Source: Paenibacillus pinihumi DSM 23905 = JCM 16419
GTDB taxonomy: Bacteria > Bacillota > Bacilli > Paenibacillales > Paenibacillaceae
Assembly: GCF_000422505.1 (NCBI RefSeq)
Contig: NZ_AULX01000006.1
Coordinates: forward strand, 372,001-436,000
Reading direction: 5' to 3'
Length of the DNA: 64,000 bases
Part shown: in pieces, positions 51,891-60,106 of the stretch
How positions within the stretch are numbered: the first letter of the stretch is position 1
Layout of the letters: each line of letters starts with the position of its first letter
Translations under genes and position numbers: made by a program
The notes under the pieces: model-generated
Databases searched by the model: none
What the model saw: only the letters and a program-made list of their open reading frames with translations
What the model was told of the DNA's origin: nothing

Positions 51891-52901
51891 ATGATGGCAG
51901 AGCAATCGGCAAGAAAAGGCCGGATGCTGACCATGCTCATCGCAGGGGCATTTTTGCTGTTGGTCAGCATGCTGGCGAGCATTTTGTATGGCCTGCGCAT
52001 ATTCGGGCTTCGTGATTTATGGCAGGCATATAGCGCATTTGACGGTTCCACAGAACATCTCATATTAACGAATACGCGTGTGCCGCGCACGCTGATCGCG
52101 GCTATCGTAGGGGCAAGCCTGGCTATGGCTGGCGCAATTATGCAAGTATTGACCAAAAATGGTCTGGCCTCCCCTTCCCTATTCGGCATTAATTCAGGCG
52201 CATCCTTATTTGTCGTTGCCGCGCTGGTCATGGGCGGCGGCGCCTTTGCGCTAAAGCAGCTGATCTGGTTTGCTTTTATCGGTGCGGCTGCGGCAGCAGT
52301 ACTGGTCTTTGCGCTTGGCAGCAGCGGCAGCCGTATCGAGCCGTCACGGCTCGCGCTGGCTGGAGCTTCTATCGCTGCCTTCGGCACATCGATGACGTCC
52401 GGTCTTATTCTGGTTAACAAGCAATCGCTGGATGATGCGCTGTTCTGGATGATCGGCTCGGTGTCCGGCCGCAGCCTGGAGCATCTGGAGCTGGTGCTGC
52501 CCTATATCGGGACAGGCATGCTATGTTGCATGCTCGTAGCGAGAGCGCTGAATGTGATGGCGCTTGGTGAGGAAAATGCGATGGGGCTCGGCATGCGGAT
52601 GAAATATGTGCAAATGGTATCGGCAGCCGCTGTCATCCTGCTGGCTGGCAGTGCAGTGTCCGTAGCCGGACCGATTGCTTTTGTCGGCCTCGTAGTGCCG
52701 CACCTGTGCCGGGCGGTCACAGGCAACGATCATCGATGGCTGCTGCCCTACTGTGCTGTAGCCGGAGCTATTCTGCTGGTCACGGCCGACACCCTCTCGC
52801 GCTTTATCGTTCCGGGCAAGGAAATTCCCGTCGGCATAGCAACCGCAATTATCGGTGTGCCCTTTCTGATCCGGGTAGCTAGGAGGAAGAAGGATGCTTA
52901 A
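51891..52901 (+). CDS. FecCD-type iron-siderophore permease 1
   Basis: A 336-residue polytopic permease with about 10 helices. Family motifs include NTRVPRTLIAAIVGASLAMA, GLASPSLFGINSGAS, SGLILVNKQSLDDALFWMIG and VAGPIAFVGLVVPHLCRAVT. It pairs with the next gene (8-bp overlap) to form the membrane part of an iron-uptake ABC transporter. The ribosome site AAGGAG precedes two ATGs. No ATPase gene follows, so the complex must borrow one. Confidence 0.92.
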   Translation: MMAEQSARKGRMLTMLIAGAFLLLVSMLASILYGLRIFGLRDLWQAYSAFDGSTEHLILTNTRVPRTLIAAIVGASLAMAGAIMQVLTKNGLASPSLFGINSGASLFVVAALVMGGGAFALKQLIWFAFIGAAAAAVLVFALGSSGSRIEPSRLALAGASIAAFGTSMTSGLILVNKQSLDDALFWMIGSVSGRSLEHLELVLPYIGTGMLCCMLVARALNVMALGEENAMGLGMRMKYVQMVSAAAVILLAGSAVSVAGPIAFVGLVVPHLCRAVTGNDHRWLLPYCAVAGAILLVTADTLSRFIVPGKEIPVGIATAIIGVPFLIRVARRKKDA

Positions 52902-53901
52902 TGCAAAACGAAAACAGACGGCAATTGTTGTTCTTCTTGTTCTCCTTGCACTGGCAGTGGCATTTATATCCTTGTCCATAGGTTCCGTATCAGTCCCGCT
53001 GCCCGAAGTGCTGACTGCCCTGCTCACTAATGGCGGGGGCGAGTCCGGCATGATTGTGACGGGATTCCGCTTGCCGCGGGTCATTGCCGCGATGCTTGTA
53101 GGCGCTTCGCTCGCAGTAGCCGGGGCGCTGCTGCAGGGCGTGCTTCGCAATCCGTTGGCTTCTCCGGATGTGCTCGGCGTAACGGGCGGCGCTTCGGTCA
53201 GTGTGGTAGCGTTCATGACACTGACGACAGGCTTGAGCATCCATTGGGTGCCTTTCATCGCAGTAGCGGGAGCCATGGCGACCGGATCGCTCGTCTATAT
53301 TCTCGCATGGAGAAAAGGCGTGTCTCCCTACCGCATGATTATTATTGGAATCGGGATTTCTACAGCAGCGGGCGCTATGACAACACTGCTATTAATAAGC
53401 GGTCCCGCCTACCTGGCGGCACAGGTGCTTAATTGGACAACTGGAAGCCTGTATGGCACCAATTGGTCTTATGTAAGCATGCTTTGGCCCTGGGTTGCGC
53501 TGCTTATCCCATTGTCGCTGCTATGTGCCCGTGAGCTGAATGTGCAGGCGCTCGGGGAAGAGACAGCGGTCGGACTTGGCAGCAGATTGCAGCTCAGCAG
53601 GTTTTTCGCGCTGTTGTTCAGCGTCTCCCTCGCGGGTGTGGCTGTGGGTGTGGCTGGAGCACTATCATTTATCGGACTGCTGGCTCCCCATATGGTAAGA
53701 GCACTGGTAGGTCATTCCTACCGGCTGCTGCTGCCGGCTTCCGCCGCCGCGGGAGCCATCATTCTGCTGCTGGCCGACCTGGCCGGAAGAATGCTGTTCC
53801 AGCCGCTGGATATCCCCGCCGGGGTGTTTACGGCGGGGGTCGGTACGCCGTTCTTTTTGTATTTGCTGTTTCGGAAGAGGCGTGGGGGATTGCGGGGGTA
53901 G
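52894..53901 (+). CDS. FecCD-type iron-siderophore permease 2
   Basis: A 335-residue partner permease with GFRLPRVIAAMLVGASLAVA, GALLQGVLRNPLASPDVLGV and VGVAGALSFIGLLAPHMVRA. Overlaps the previous gene by 8 bp, implying coupled translation. Operon-end terminator at 53935. The cognate ATPase is not in the window. Confidence 0.92.
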   Translation: MLNAKRKQTAIVVLLVLLALAVAFISLSIGSVSVPLPEVLTALLTNGGGESGMIVTGFRLPRVIAAMLVGASLAVAGALLQGVLRNPLASPDVLGVTGGASVSVVAFMTLTTGLSIHWVPFIAVAGAMATGSLVYILAWRKGVSPYRMIIIGIGISTAAGAMTTLLLISGPAYLAAQVLNWTTGSLYGTNWSYVSMLWPWVALLIPLSLLCARELNVQALGEETAVGLGSRLQLSRFFALLFSVSLAGVAVGVAGALSFIGLLAPHMVRALVGHSYRLLLPASAAAGAIILLLADLAGRMLFQPLDIPAGVFTAGVGTPFFLYLLFRKRRGGLRG

Positions 53902-53934
53902 TTTTGTGGGATAAGGGAGAATTTATATAGTTAG

Positions 53935-53956
53935 GGGCGGAGTAGATATTCCGCCC
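53935..53956 (+). terminator. Terminator of the siderophore-uptake operon
   Basis: GGGCGGA (53935-53941) pairs with TCCGCCC (53950-53956). It lies about at the border where base composition drops to AT-rich. Confidence 0.7.
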
Positions 53957-54028
53957 ATTCTGTATGAAATTTCAGATACAATAGGCCTAAAAATTGCTAA
54001 GTACAATAACGTAGTTATGTTTTGGACT

Positions 54029-55075
54029 CTATAAATATTGCGCAATTGAACCGGAAGTTCGGCTTGGAAAATTACCAGTTATCAGAACAGAATCTCCTTC
54101 TGGAATAATCTCCAATAGTTGATTAATGGATTCTTTTTCCAACTCAATCATTTTTGTCAATACACTTTCGAGAGTTTCCATTCGTTTTTTCCCAGTATAT
54201 TGCGCTTTCATAAAAACCCCCTTTATTAAGAGAGCATGATTTTCGAGTAATTTGAAATTGTTGATTAAATGTTCAGAAGTACTTATATAATTTTTTTCCA
54301 TTAAGTACTCCACTCTCATTCTCATTATCATTTTGTGTTCTAATAAGGCATGAAAATTTTTTATTGAAACCTTATCATCAAACAAATATGAGATAATATC
54401 TTTATAGACGTCTATCCCAAATTTCATTTTTTCTGATTGGCCACAATTACTTCCATTAACATATTCTTTTAAATGATTCTTAATTACTTTCAAATTAATA
54501 AACTTATCATTGTCAGGATTGTTTAAAATGTTCAATTTTATTAAGTAAATATCCTCCAGATTTTGCGAAAGTTTTTCTTCATCAAAGCTAACCCTCTCGT
54601 AACCCTCTGAAATTTCATTATAAGTTGCTAAGTAATTCGAAAAATTTTTATCCTTATCATATCCTGAAACGTTAAAAGTCGATTTTTCATCGTCAAATCC
54701 ATTTATCAAAATATCATGACATACTACATTCGTACCAAATGATTTAGAATTCGTTATGCATGATTCATTGAGATGAACATAAATATAATAATTTTGAGCA
54801 ATACAATTTTTAATAAAATCTACAACAGATGAATTATATATTGCGATTATTTCCCTGGGTATCTGCTTTACTATAAGTGGACGGAATTGTTCTAAGAAAG
54901 GAGGATTCAGAAAATCTAACCTCAGTTTATTAGGTAGTGTACACGTATACAAATTAATATAATGATTAAAAAACCATTCATCAAAAAACGAATGATTCCC
55001 TGCAATTGACAAGGGATACGCATGATATTGTACATATCTAATTTTTGGTTTTACTAAAGGTAATACTATTTTCAT
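54029..55075 (-). CDS. Unrecognised protein with possible BtrH/C39-like N-terminal fold
   Basis: A 348-residue AT-rich gene. The segment VVCHDILINGFDDEKSTFNV has a His-Asp-x-Leu-Ile-x-Gly-Phe/Tyr-Asp pattern reminiscent of the His strand of papain-like/C39-type folds, as in the BtrH N-terminal family found beside peptide and aminoglycoside clusters. No matching catalytic Cys was placed confidently. A helical C-terminal half (residues about 180-330) lacks known motifs. The ribosome site GAGGGGG precedes ATG. It lies downstream of the lanthipeptide locus on the same strand, separated by about 970 bp without a gene, so a link is only contextual. Confidence 0.6.
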   Translation of the reverse strand: MKIVLPLVKPKIRYVQYHAYPLSIAGNHSFFDEWFFNHYINLYTCTLPNKLRLDFLNPPFLEQFRPLIVKQIPREIIAIYNSSVVDFIKNCIAQNYYIYVHLNESCITNSKSFGTNVVCHDILINGFDDEKSTFNVSGYDKDKNFSNYLATYNEISEGYERVSFDEEKLSQNLEDIYLIKLNILNNPDNDKFINLKVIKNHLKEYVNGSNCGQSEKMKFGIDVYKDIISYLFDDKVSIKNFHALLEHKMIMRMRVEYLMEKNYISTSEHLINNFKLLENHALLIKGVFMKAQYTGKKRMETLESVLTKMIELEKESINQLLEIIPEGDSVLITGNFPSRTSGSIAQYL

Positions 55076-56042
55076 TAGATGACCCCCTCATTATGTGTTG
55101 GTAAAATCTTAATATAAATTATTACCTATTCAACATTAATTTAGTTCCCCAAATTAAGCTTTATCTGAGAACTTCAAATTCCTTGCCGACATTCACATAG
55201 AGATCACATTTTAGGAGCCTTCTACTAAAGATACCTGTTTGATTGCAATATTATATATACAATTTTCTCCATATTAGGTTGAATATCCTCTTTAATTAAA
55301 ATTTAATCAGTCGATAATCAAACCAGATTGCCTCTGAACCTGGTCTACTAAAACAATTTTCTAAAAAACAGGAACAAGACGCATGCAAAACTGGTTTGGG
55401 TATTCACTCCAGACCTGTATTATCAATATTTAGCGCTTTCCAAACAAAGTTCCTGATTCCAACCAGAATATCCCTACTACTTCATTCTAAAGCTTAACAT
55501 CATCAATTATTGAGGCTAATAAATAGCTACTGAGAATCGATACCTGTTAAGAATCCACTTTTTCTGTAATCATCCTCTTTGCGGTGATCTCTTCGTTATA
55601 CCTTGCTGTTTAAACTTCGGGCCATTGTCTGAAAAATACGAACAGAATAGTGTTATTGTGATTGGCTTTTTCTCCATAACACTCCTTTCTTTATTGCTTG
55701 GCGGATTGGGCTTGGCGATTAGTGAATCTACTGGTGTGATTTCTGTCTTAGGCCTTTTAAATGAAAATGAGGTCAACCAGATTAAGCTGGCTAACCGCAT
55801 AATATAAATCTATTTTTCAGATCCGATCGAAAATCAGGGCTTTACATATTGTCAAATCCTAATGTAGTCTTATAATCTATTTGCTTTAGAATTCAGTGTT
55901 AGCCATAGAAGGTGGAAATTCATCTATTATGCTAACACTGAATTCTAATGAATCTTAGCCATTTTAAAAGACTCATTTCAAGTAATTTAAACTAAGACAA
56001 AATACCTATCTTCATGCTTAATTCATCTAAAAATATAAATAT
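55076..56042. other. AT-rich intergenic region with a possible gene remnant
   Basis: No convincing gene. A plus-strand frame (about 55540-55807) encodes a hydrophobic stretch (VIVIGFFSITLLSLLLGGLG) with no proper start and looks like the relic of a membrane protein gene. An 18-bp inverted repeat lies at 55886-55948. Confidence 0.5.
55886..55948. repeat. 18-bp perfect inverted repeat with 27-base loop
   Basis: TTAGAATTCAGTGTTAGC (55886-55903) and its exact complement (55931-55948). No T-run follows, so it is not a standard terminator. It may be a relic of a small mobile element, a transcript-stabilising hairpin or a regulatory site. It lies about 95 bp after the methyltransferase gene. Confidence 0.75.
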
Positions 56043-56876
56043 TTACTTTTTCTTCAAAACTGCTGCAAAGTACTCACTATTATTTATATAATCTCCACCA
56101 TTAACATCTGCATAAACCTTCTCGAGGATAAATCCGGCTTCATTCACTTCTTTTTCTAAACTTTCAATAGTGAAATGCTGATTCCAATAATTATAATTCA
56201 CAATTTTACCATCACCAAAAACCAGAACGTTTTTCGCCAAAGTTACTTTATCAGGGTACTTCATTGTAGCGTATAAAGTTAAATGTTTCCTATCCGAAAA
56301 TGGGTTGTCTTTTCTAGAAAGACCCCACATTAAATTTTGTTGGAAGTTTTCATAGCTAGCTTCTGATAATACATCTAATAGAACTAACCCCCCAGGTTTT
56401 AAACCACGATGGATATTGCGAAGTATTTGCTTTCTATTCTCTGGACTAAAGACACTATAAATTTGATAAATGAGTAAAGCTAAATCAAATTCATTTTCAA
56501 TTTCAATTTTAGTAATATCCTCATCTCTATAATCTATTGATAAATCATTTTTTTTCGCTTCATTAATTGCGTATTCAATTGATTTCTTGTTAAAATCCAC
56601 ACCAACAACTTCGTATCCCTTCAAGGCTAAATTTTGAGAATAAAGCCCTGGCCCGCAACCTAAGTCAATAACTTTTTTATACTTCTCTACTGGTGCGACT
56701 TCACTAATAAAATGAACCGTTTCATGAACAAAATTGCTTCCCCTGCTCCCCCCAGGTATATTTTCATCAAAATGAGATTTTAAAACAAGATCTGCTCTAT
56801 CTGGATCAAGCCAAATTTCTTGTGTCCCTTCCTCAAACGGCTCAGGATTTTGTGCTATTTCTAATAGCTTTTCCAT
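56043..56876 (-). CDS. Class I SAM-dependent methyltransferase, candidate tailoring enzyme
   Basis: A 277-residue methyltransferase with motif I DLGCGPGLYS (about residues 71-80), an acidic residue at the end of strand 2 (GYEVVGVDFN) and post-I motif KPGGLVLLDVLSE. The rest is AT-rich. The class cannot tell whether the substrate is a peptide N-terminus, another amine or a small molecule. It follows the second precursor gene by 140 bp on the same strand, with a strong hairpin between. ATG 56876 follows GGAGGG by 8 bases; the GTG at 56885 lies in the ribosome site. A role in peptide tailoring is inferred from location only. Confidence 0.85.
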   Translation of the reverse strand: MEKLLEIAQNPEPFEEGTQEIWLDPDRADLVLKSHFDENIPGGSRGSNFVHETVHFISEVAPVEKYKKVIDLGCGPGLYSQNLALKGYEVVGVDFNKKSIEYAINEAKKNDLSIDYRDEDITKIEIENEFDLALLIYQIYSVFSPENRKQILRNIHRGLKPGGLVLLDVLSEASYENFQQNLMWGLSRKDNPFSDRKHLTLYATMKYPDKVTLAKNVLVFGDGKIVNYNYWNQHFTIESLEKEVNEAGFILEKVYADVNGGDYINNSEYFAAVLKKK

Positions 56877-56927
56877 TTTGGTCACCCTCCATTGATTTTT
56901 TGATGATATTTAGTTACCTAGAATAAT

Positions 56928-56962
56928 ATTGTTGCTTAGCTAAAAATCAGCTAAGCAACAAT
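56928..56962 (-). terminator. Hairpin between the second precursor gene and the methyltransferase gene
   Basis: A perfect 14-bp stem (ATTGTTGCTTAGCT at 56928-56941 with 56949-56962) and 7-base loop, about 57 bp after the precursor stop. It lacks a good T-run, so it may be a partial terminator or stability element that lowers the downstream gene relative to the precursors. Confidence 0.6.
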
Positions 56963-57018
56963 TGAACATGACTTTGTATTGAAACATCAAGTAACTCATA
57001 TAAATAAGGATCATTCAT

Positions 57019-57147
57019 TTAGCAATTGTTCACACTTATTGTGGAAAGAAAAATGGTTACTGTCCACGTTGTTACTGTAGCTTCCGCTGCCTGGCCTTTG
57101 CCCTCTGCGTCATGAGCCAATTTTTGCAATTCTAATACGGCGTTCAT
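57019..57147 (-). CDS. lanA2: Class III lanthipeptide precursor LanA2
   Basis: A 42-residue peptide from ATG 57147 behind a perfect ribosome site (AAAGGAGGTGATAAG). The N-terminal VLELQ at residues 4-8 matches the class III leader recognition motif, followed by a charged Lys/Asp/Glu-rich leader (to about residue 23). The core is rich in Thr: TVTTWTVTIF, then LSTISVNNC. Ser35-Thr-Ile-Ser38-Val-Asn-Asn-Cys42 is exactly Ser-x2-Ser-x3-Cys, the labionin motif, with a single Cys at the end. It differs from LanA1 by two residues (Ala3, Glu15). A nested 42-codon gene of this size is easily missed by gene finders. Confidence 0.9.
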   Translation of the reverse strand: MNAVLELQKLAHDAEGKGQAAEATVTTWTVTIFLSTISVNNC

Positions 57148-57182
57148 CTTATCACCTCCTTTATTTTATTAAGAACGTCCAT

Positions 57183-57311
57183 CTAGCAATTGTTCACACT
57201 TATTGTGGAAAGAAAAATGGTTACTGTCCACGTTGTTACTGTAGCTTCCGCTGCCTGGCCTTTGCCCTTTGCGTCATGAGCTAATTTTTGCAGTTCCAAT
57301 ACGTTGTTCAT
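57183..57311 (-). CDS. lanA1: Class III lanthipeptide precursor LanA1
   Basis: A 42-residue near copy of LanA2 from ATG 57311 behind AAAGGAGGTGAAATCA. Differences are Asn3 for Ala3 and Lys15 for Glu15. The two genes differ at 7 of 129 bases and are identical over the last 81 coding bases before the stop, which points to recent duplication or gene conversion of the core part. The repeat unit is 164 bp. The Thr-rich core with a C-terminal Ser-x2-Ser-x3-Cys is the same. It starts 83 bp after the LanKC stop, so it is probably read from the same transcript, with possible help from a local promoter. Confidence 0.9.
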   Translation of the reverse strand: MNNVLELQKLAHDAKGKGQAAEATVTTWTVTIFLSTISVNNC

Positions 57312-57393
57312 TGATTTCACCTCCTTTACTTAATCATTGAGACTTTCATTCAACAATGATTACTTATTTAGTATTAAATGACAGATAAGTATT

Positions 57394-60012
57394 TTATGAA
57401 ATTCGTTCACTAGTTACTGATAGAACCTTGGCTTTTGTTCTTGCTAGAAATTCATCCGAATTGACCAATGGTAGCCAATAGAGAGGATTATTCTTAATTA
57501 CGCCCATTAAAGCCAATATGATTCCTGAGCTGCCTGTATAAATATCATCTGATAATCGATAAGAAAATTGCCCTGAGTATACATAATAATCATTTTTTTT
57601 AATTAAAAAGACATTAAGTAAATCCAATACCTCAATAATGATTTTTTCACGTTTTTCATTACAAGTTTCCATTGAAGGAAGCAACAGAAGGCTTCCTGCA
57701 CCATCAAATAAGCTCCCACTAATTGTGGATCGTGTCATTGATAATTTTAAAATTGCATCCATTTCTTCCCTATAAAGGTCTTGTCCACTCACATGGTTTA
57801 AGAACCAAATTGAAATCCCAATTCCAATAGAACCTCCAGATAGGTATGGCAGCAGACGATTACGCTTATCCAATGTTTGTAATACACCGGTTATGTCATC
57901 TTTTTTTGTCTTTTCCAAGTCTTCCTTTATTAGTAACTCGGCCTTTTCTAAATATTTTATATTATTGGTAGCTGAATAAAGTGCGGAATAAAACAATGCT
58001 ACACCGGATAATCCATCAATTAAACCTATATCTACCGCCATCCAGTCATTAACTCTTAACGATCCATCCTTACCTTTATTAAATCGAATGGATTGTTCTA
58101 TTTCTTCTGCAAATCCTAAATACTCCCTATTTTCTGTCTCAAGATATAAACTAATTACGAATAGCCCTATTCCTGAAAGACCCGAGCGTAACGTAATATT
58201 CGTTTCGTTAATATTATCTTTTAAACTCTTCAATTCATTGAAGAAAATCTCCTTATAGCCTTTATCATAAAGCAAAGCCAATATCCCTGTTTTTCCAGTA
58301 AACAATCCATTGTCTTCAATCCGGGATATACTGTCTAATAAAAAACTTTGAATCCAGTTATCTACTTCTAAATGACTAGAATTTTTTTTGTGAAGTGTAA
58401 AAGCAGCACCACTACCTCCAGTTAAAAAATTAAAATCCCCCCCTTTCATCTCAAATTGACGAATGTCACCATTAATGAGCCTTTCATCATTTGTTAAATG
58501 ATTTTCAATACCTCTTATTAAGTTATTAATTATAGAAGATAAGTCAAAGTCACTTGAATAATCACTAAGGTTAATTTCTGTAGGACTATAATCCTGGTAA
58601 ACTTTTATCCTTTTATCGCATTCTGCTTGTAAATCCATAATAAAACTATAAAATGTATTTTCATAATTTTCTTTAATCCAATTCAGGTGGTTATATTGCA
58701 GATACCCATCTAAATCTTCGGAAGATATAACCGGAAGTGCTAAATACCTGATCAATCTCTTTAATGCAAACCAATCCCTTGCACCACTAACCTTCATTTC
58801 TTGCGAAACAAATCCAAGTGTAGCCATATTAGGCTTGTCTTTTGAAGTAACAGGCATAGCAGTTTCAAAATCAATTATCCTAACGGTTAGGTCCCCGGTT
58901 ATCATGATATTGGCTGGTTGCAAATCACCCATAGCAATCCCATGATTATGCATTTGATCTATTAGAGAAAAAAGTTGTATCAATATCTTTTTAACATTTT
59001 TAACATGACTAATTATATCCATTCCCCTAAAAAACGGAAAATCTTGCGCAATCCACTGCCTTATATCTCTCCCTTCAATGAATTCCTCTACTAAAAAATA
59101 ATGCTCCCACTCTTGGAAATACTCAACCAAATTAACAACACCGGATACATTTTGCAGTTTCTTTAAAGCATCATATTCGTTTTTTTGCCTTGTTAAGGCA
59201 TCTTGGACTGCCCCATCTAACCCGGCATTTGGTCTAGCTTCTTTAATAATTACTTTTAAATTGTCTTTCTTTCGGGTAGCAAGGTAAACCCCACCAGCGT
59301 TACTGCAGCTCAAGGCAGTTTCAATTATATATTGCTCTAAGTTGCTCTTCTCTTTGTTTTCTAAGTCACCGGAATTATTAATAGAATTAAGATAATTGTC
59401 AAAATCTTTTACAAATTCAGGGACCTGGTAAAAAGGAGTTCTTTGATCCTGAATTAAATTACCTTCCTCATCTCTAATACAATGTTCGCCATTTTCATTG
59501 TATACACTTGTAAATCCTCCATACCTATAAAACACATTACTATCTTTCCATCTCTTATCACTAAGTATATAAGGTCCTTTTTTGAATTCTTGAATTTTAA
59601 AGGATATTTCTTCCAATAAATCAACAAAGGCTTCGTTATTTATAGGATATATCGTTATAAATTTGCCAGAAGAGGCTCGATTAGCGTTTTTCGAATTCAC
59701 CTCAATAAAACTCTCTTTATCCTTTAGATGCTTGAACTCAATCTTTTTATCTATACATAACCGTGCAACTCTCTCTAGAAGATTCTGTGAGTCTTCTAAT
59801 GACGAAGTCACATGAATTTTCCAACCTTGGTCCGGGAGTATTAAGTCCTTAACGTGATAGTACTTCCAAACTGACTCTCCTGCTGATATAACAGCGTATG
59901 TATCCGGAATTTCATTCAATTCATATACGTGTGTCCTTCCATTCTTATCAGGTTTCCCATAATATTCCGAATTAGGTTTCAAATATTGATAGTAGAGCAT
60001 ATTACCTTCCAT
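57394..60012 (-). CDS. lanKC: Class III lanthipeptide synthetase LanKC (lyase-kinase-cyclase)
   Basis: An 872-residue three-domain enzyme that dehydrates Ser/Thr by NTP-dependent phosphorylation and elimination, then cyclises with Cys. N-terminal lyase domain (about 1-215) with GWKIHVTS, ASSGKFITIYP and a GPYILSDKRW-x-YRYG region. Kinase domain (about 230-500) with Lys257 in VIIKEAR, catalytic loop GDLQPANIM (Asp363) and Asp381-Phe-Glu in place of DFG. Cyclase domain (about 530-860) has LanC-like repeats with GLSGIGLF, GLSGVALF and GSSGIILA but none of the zinc ligands (WCxG, CH), which separates class III from class IV. ATG 60012 follows GGAGGGG. Both precursor genes are directly downstream. 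Confidence 0.95.
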   Translation of the reverse strand: MEGNMLYYQYLKPNSEYYGKPDKNGRTHVYELNEIPDTYAVISAGESVWKYYHVKDLILPDQGWKIHVTSSLEDSQNLLERVARLCIDKKIEFKHLKDKESFIEVNSKNANRASSGKFITIYPINNEAFVDLLEEISFKIQEFKKGPYILSDKRWKDSNVFYRYGGFTSVYNENGEHCIRDEEGNLIQDQRTPFYQVPEFVKDFDNYLNSINNSGDLENKEKSNLEQYIIETALSCSNAGGVYLATRKKDNLKVIIKEARPNAGLDGAVQDALTRQKNEYDALKKLQNVSGVVNLVEYFQEWEHYFLVEEFIEGRDIRQWIAQDFPFFRGMDIISHVKNVKKILIQLFSLIDQMHNHGIAMGDLQPANIMITGDLTVRIIDFETAMPVTSKDKPNMATLGFVSQEMKVSGARDWFALKRLIRYLALPVISSEDLDGYLQYNHLNWIKENYENTFYSFIMDLQAECDKRIKVYQDYSPTEINLSDYSSDFDLSSIINNLIRGIENHLTNDERLINGDIRQFEMKGGDFNFLTGGSGAAFTLHKKNSSHLEVDNWIQSFLLDSISRIEDNGLFTGKTGILALLYDKGYKEIFFNELKSLKDNINETNITLRSGLSGIGLFVISLYLETENREYLGFAEEIEQSIRFNKGKDGSLRVNDWMAVDIGLIDGLSGVALFYSALYSATNNIKYLEKAELLIKEDLEKTKKDDITGVLQTLDKRNRLLPYLSGGSIGIGISIWFLNHVSGQDLYREEMDAILKLSMTRSTISGSLFDGAGSLLLLPSMETCNEKREKIIIEVLDLLNVFLIKKNDYYVYSGQFSYRLSDDIYTGSSGIILALMGVIKNNPLYWLPLVNSDEFLARTKAKVLSVTSERIS

Positions 60013-60106
60013 TTTAACCCCTCCATTTGTTTCAAATTGTATTCATTTTTATCTACTCACATCCAGTAAATAATAAATCACTACAATCAATAGCATTTTG
60101 TATATA

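Noticed and set aside
55570-55800. Minus-strand 76-residue frame
   Set aside because: It mirrors the plus-strand hydrophobic relic and has no ribosome site or recognisable motif.
57394-60012. Class IV (LanL) assignment for the synthetase
   Set aside because: The cyclase domain lacks the WCxG and CH zinc ligands, and the precursors carry class III-type leaders.
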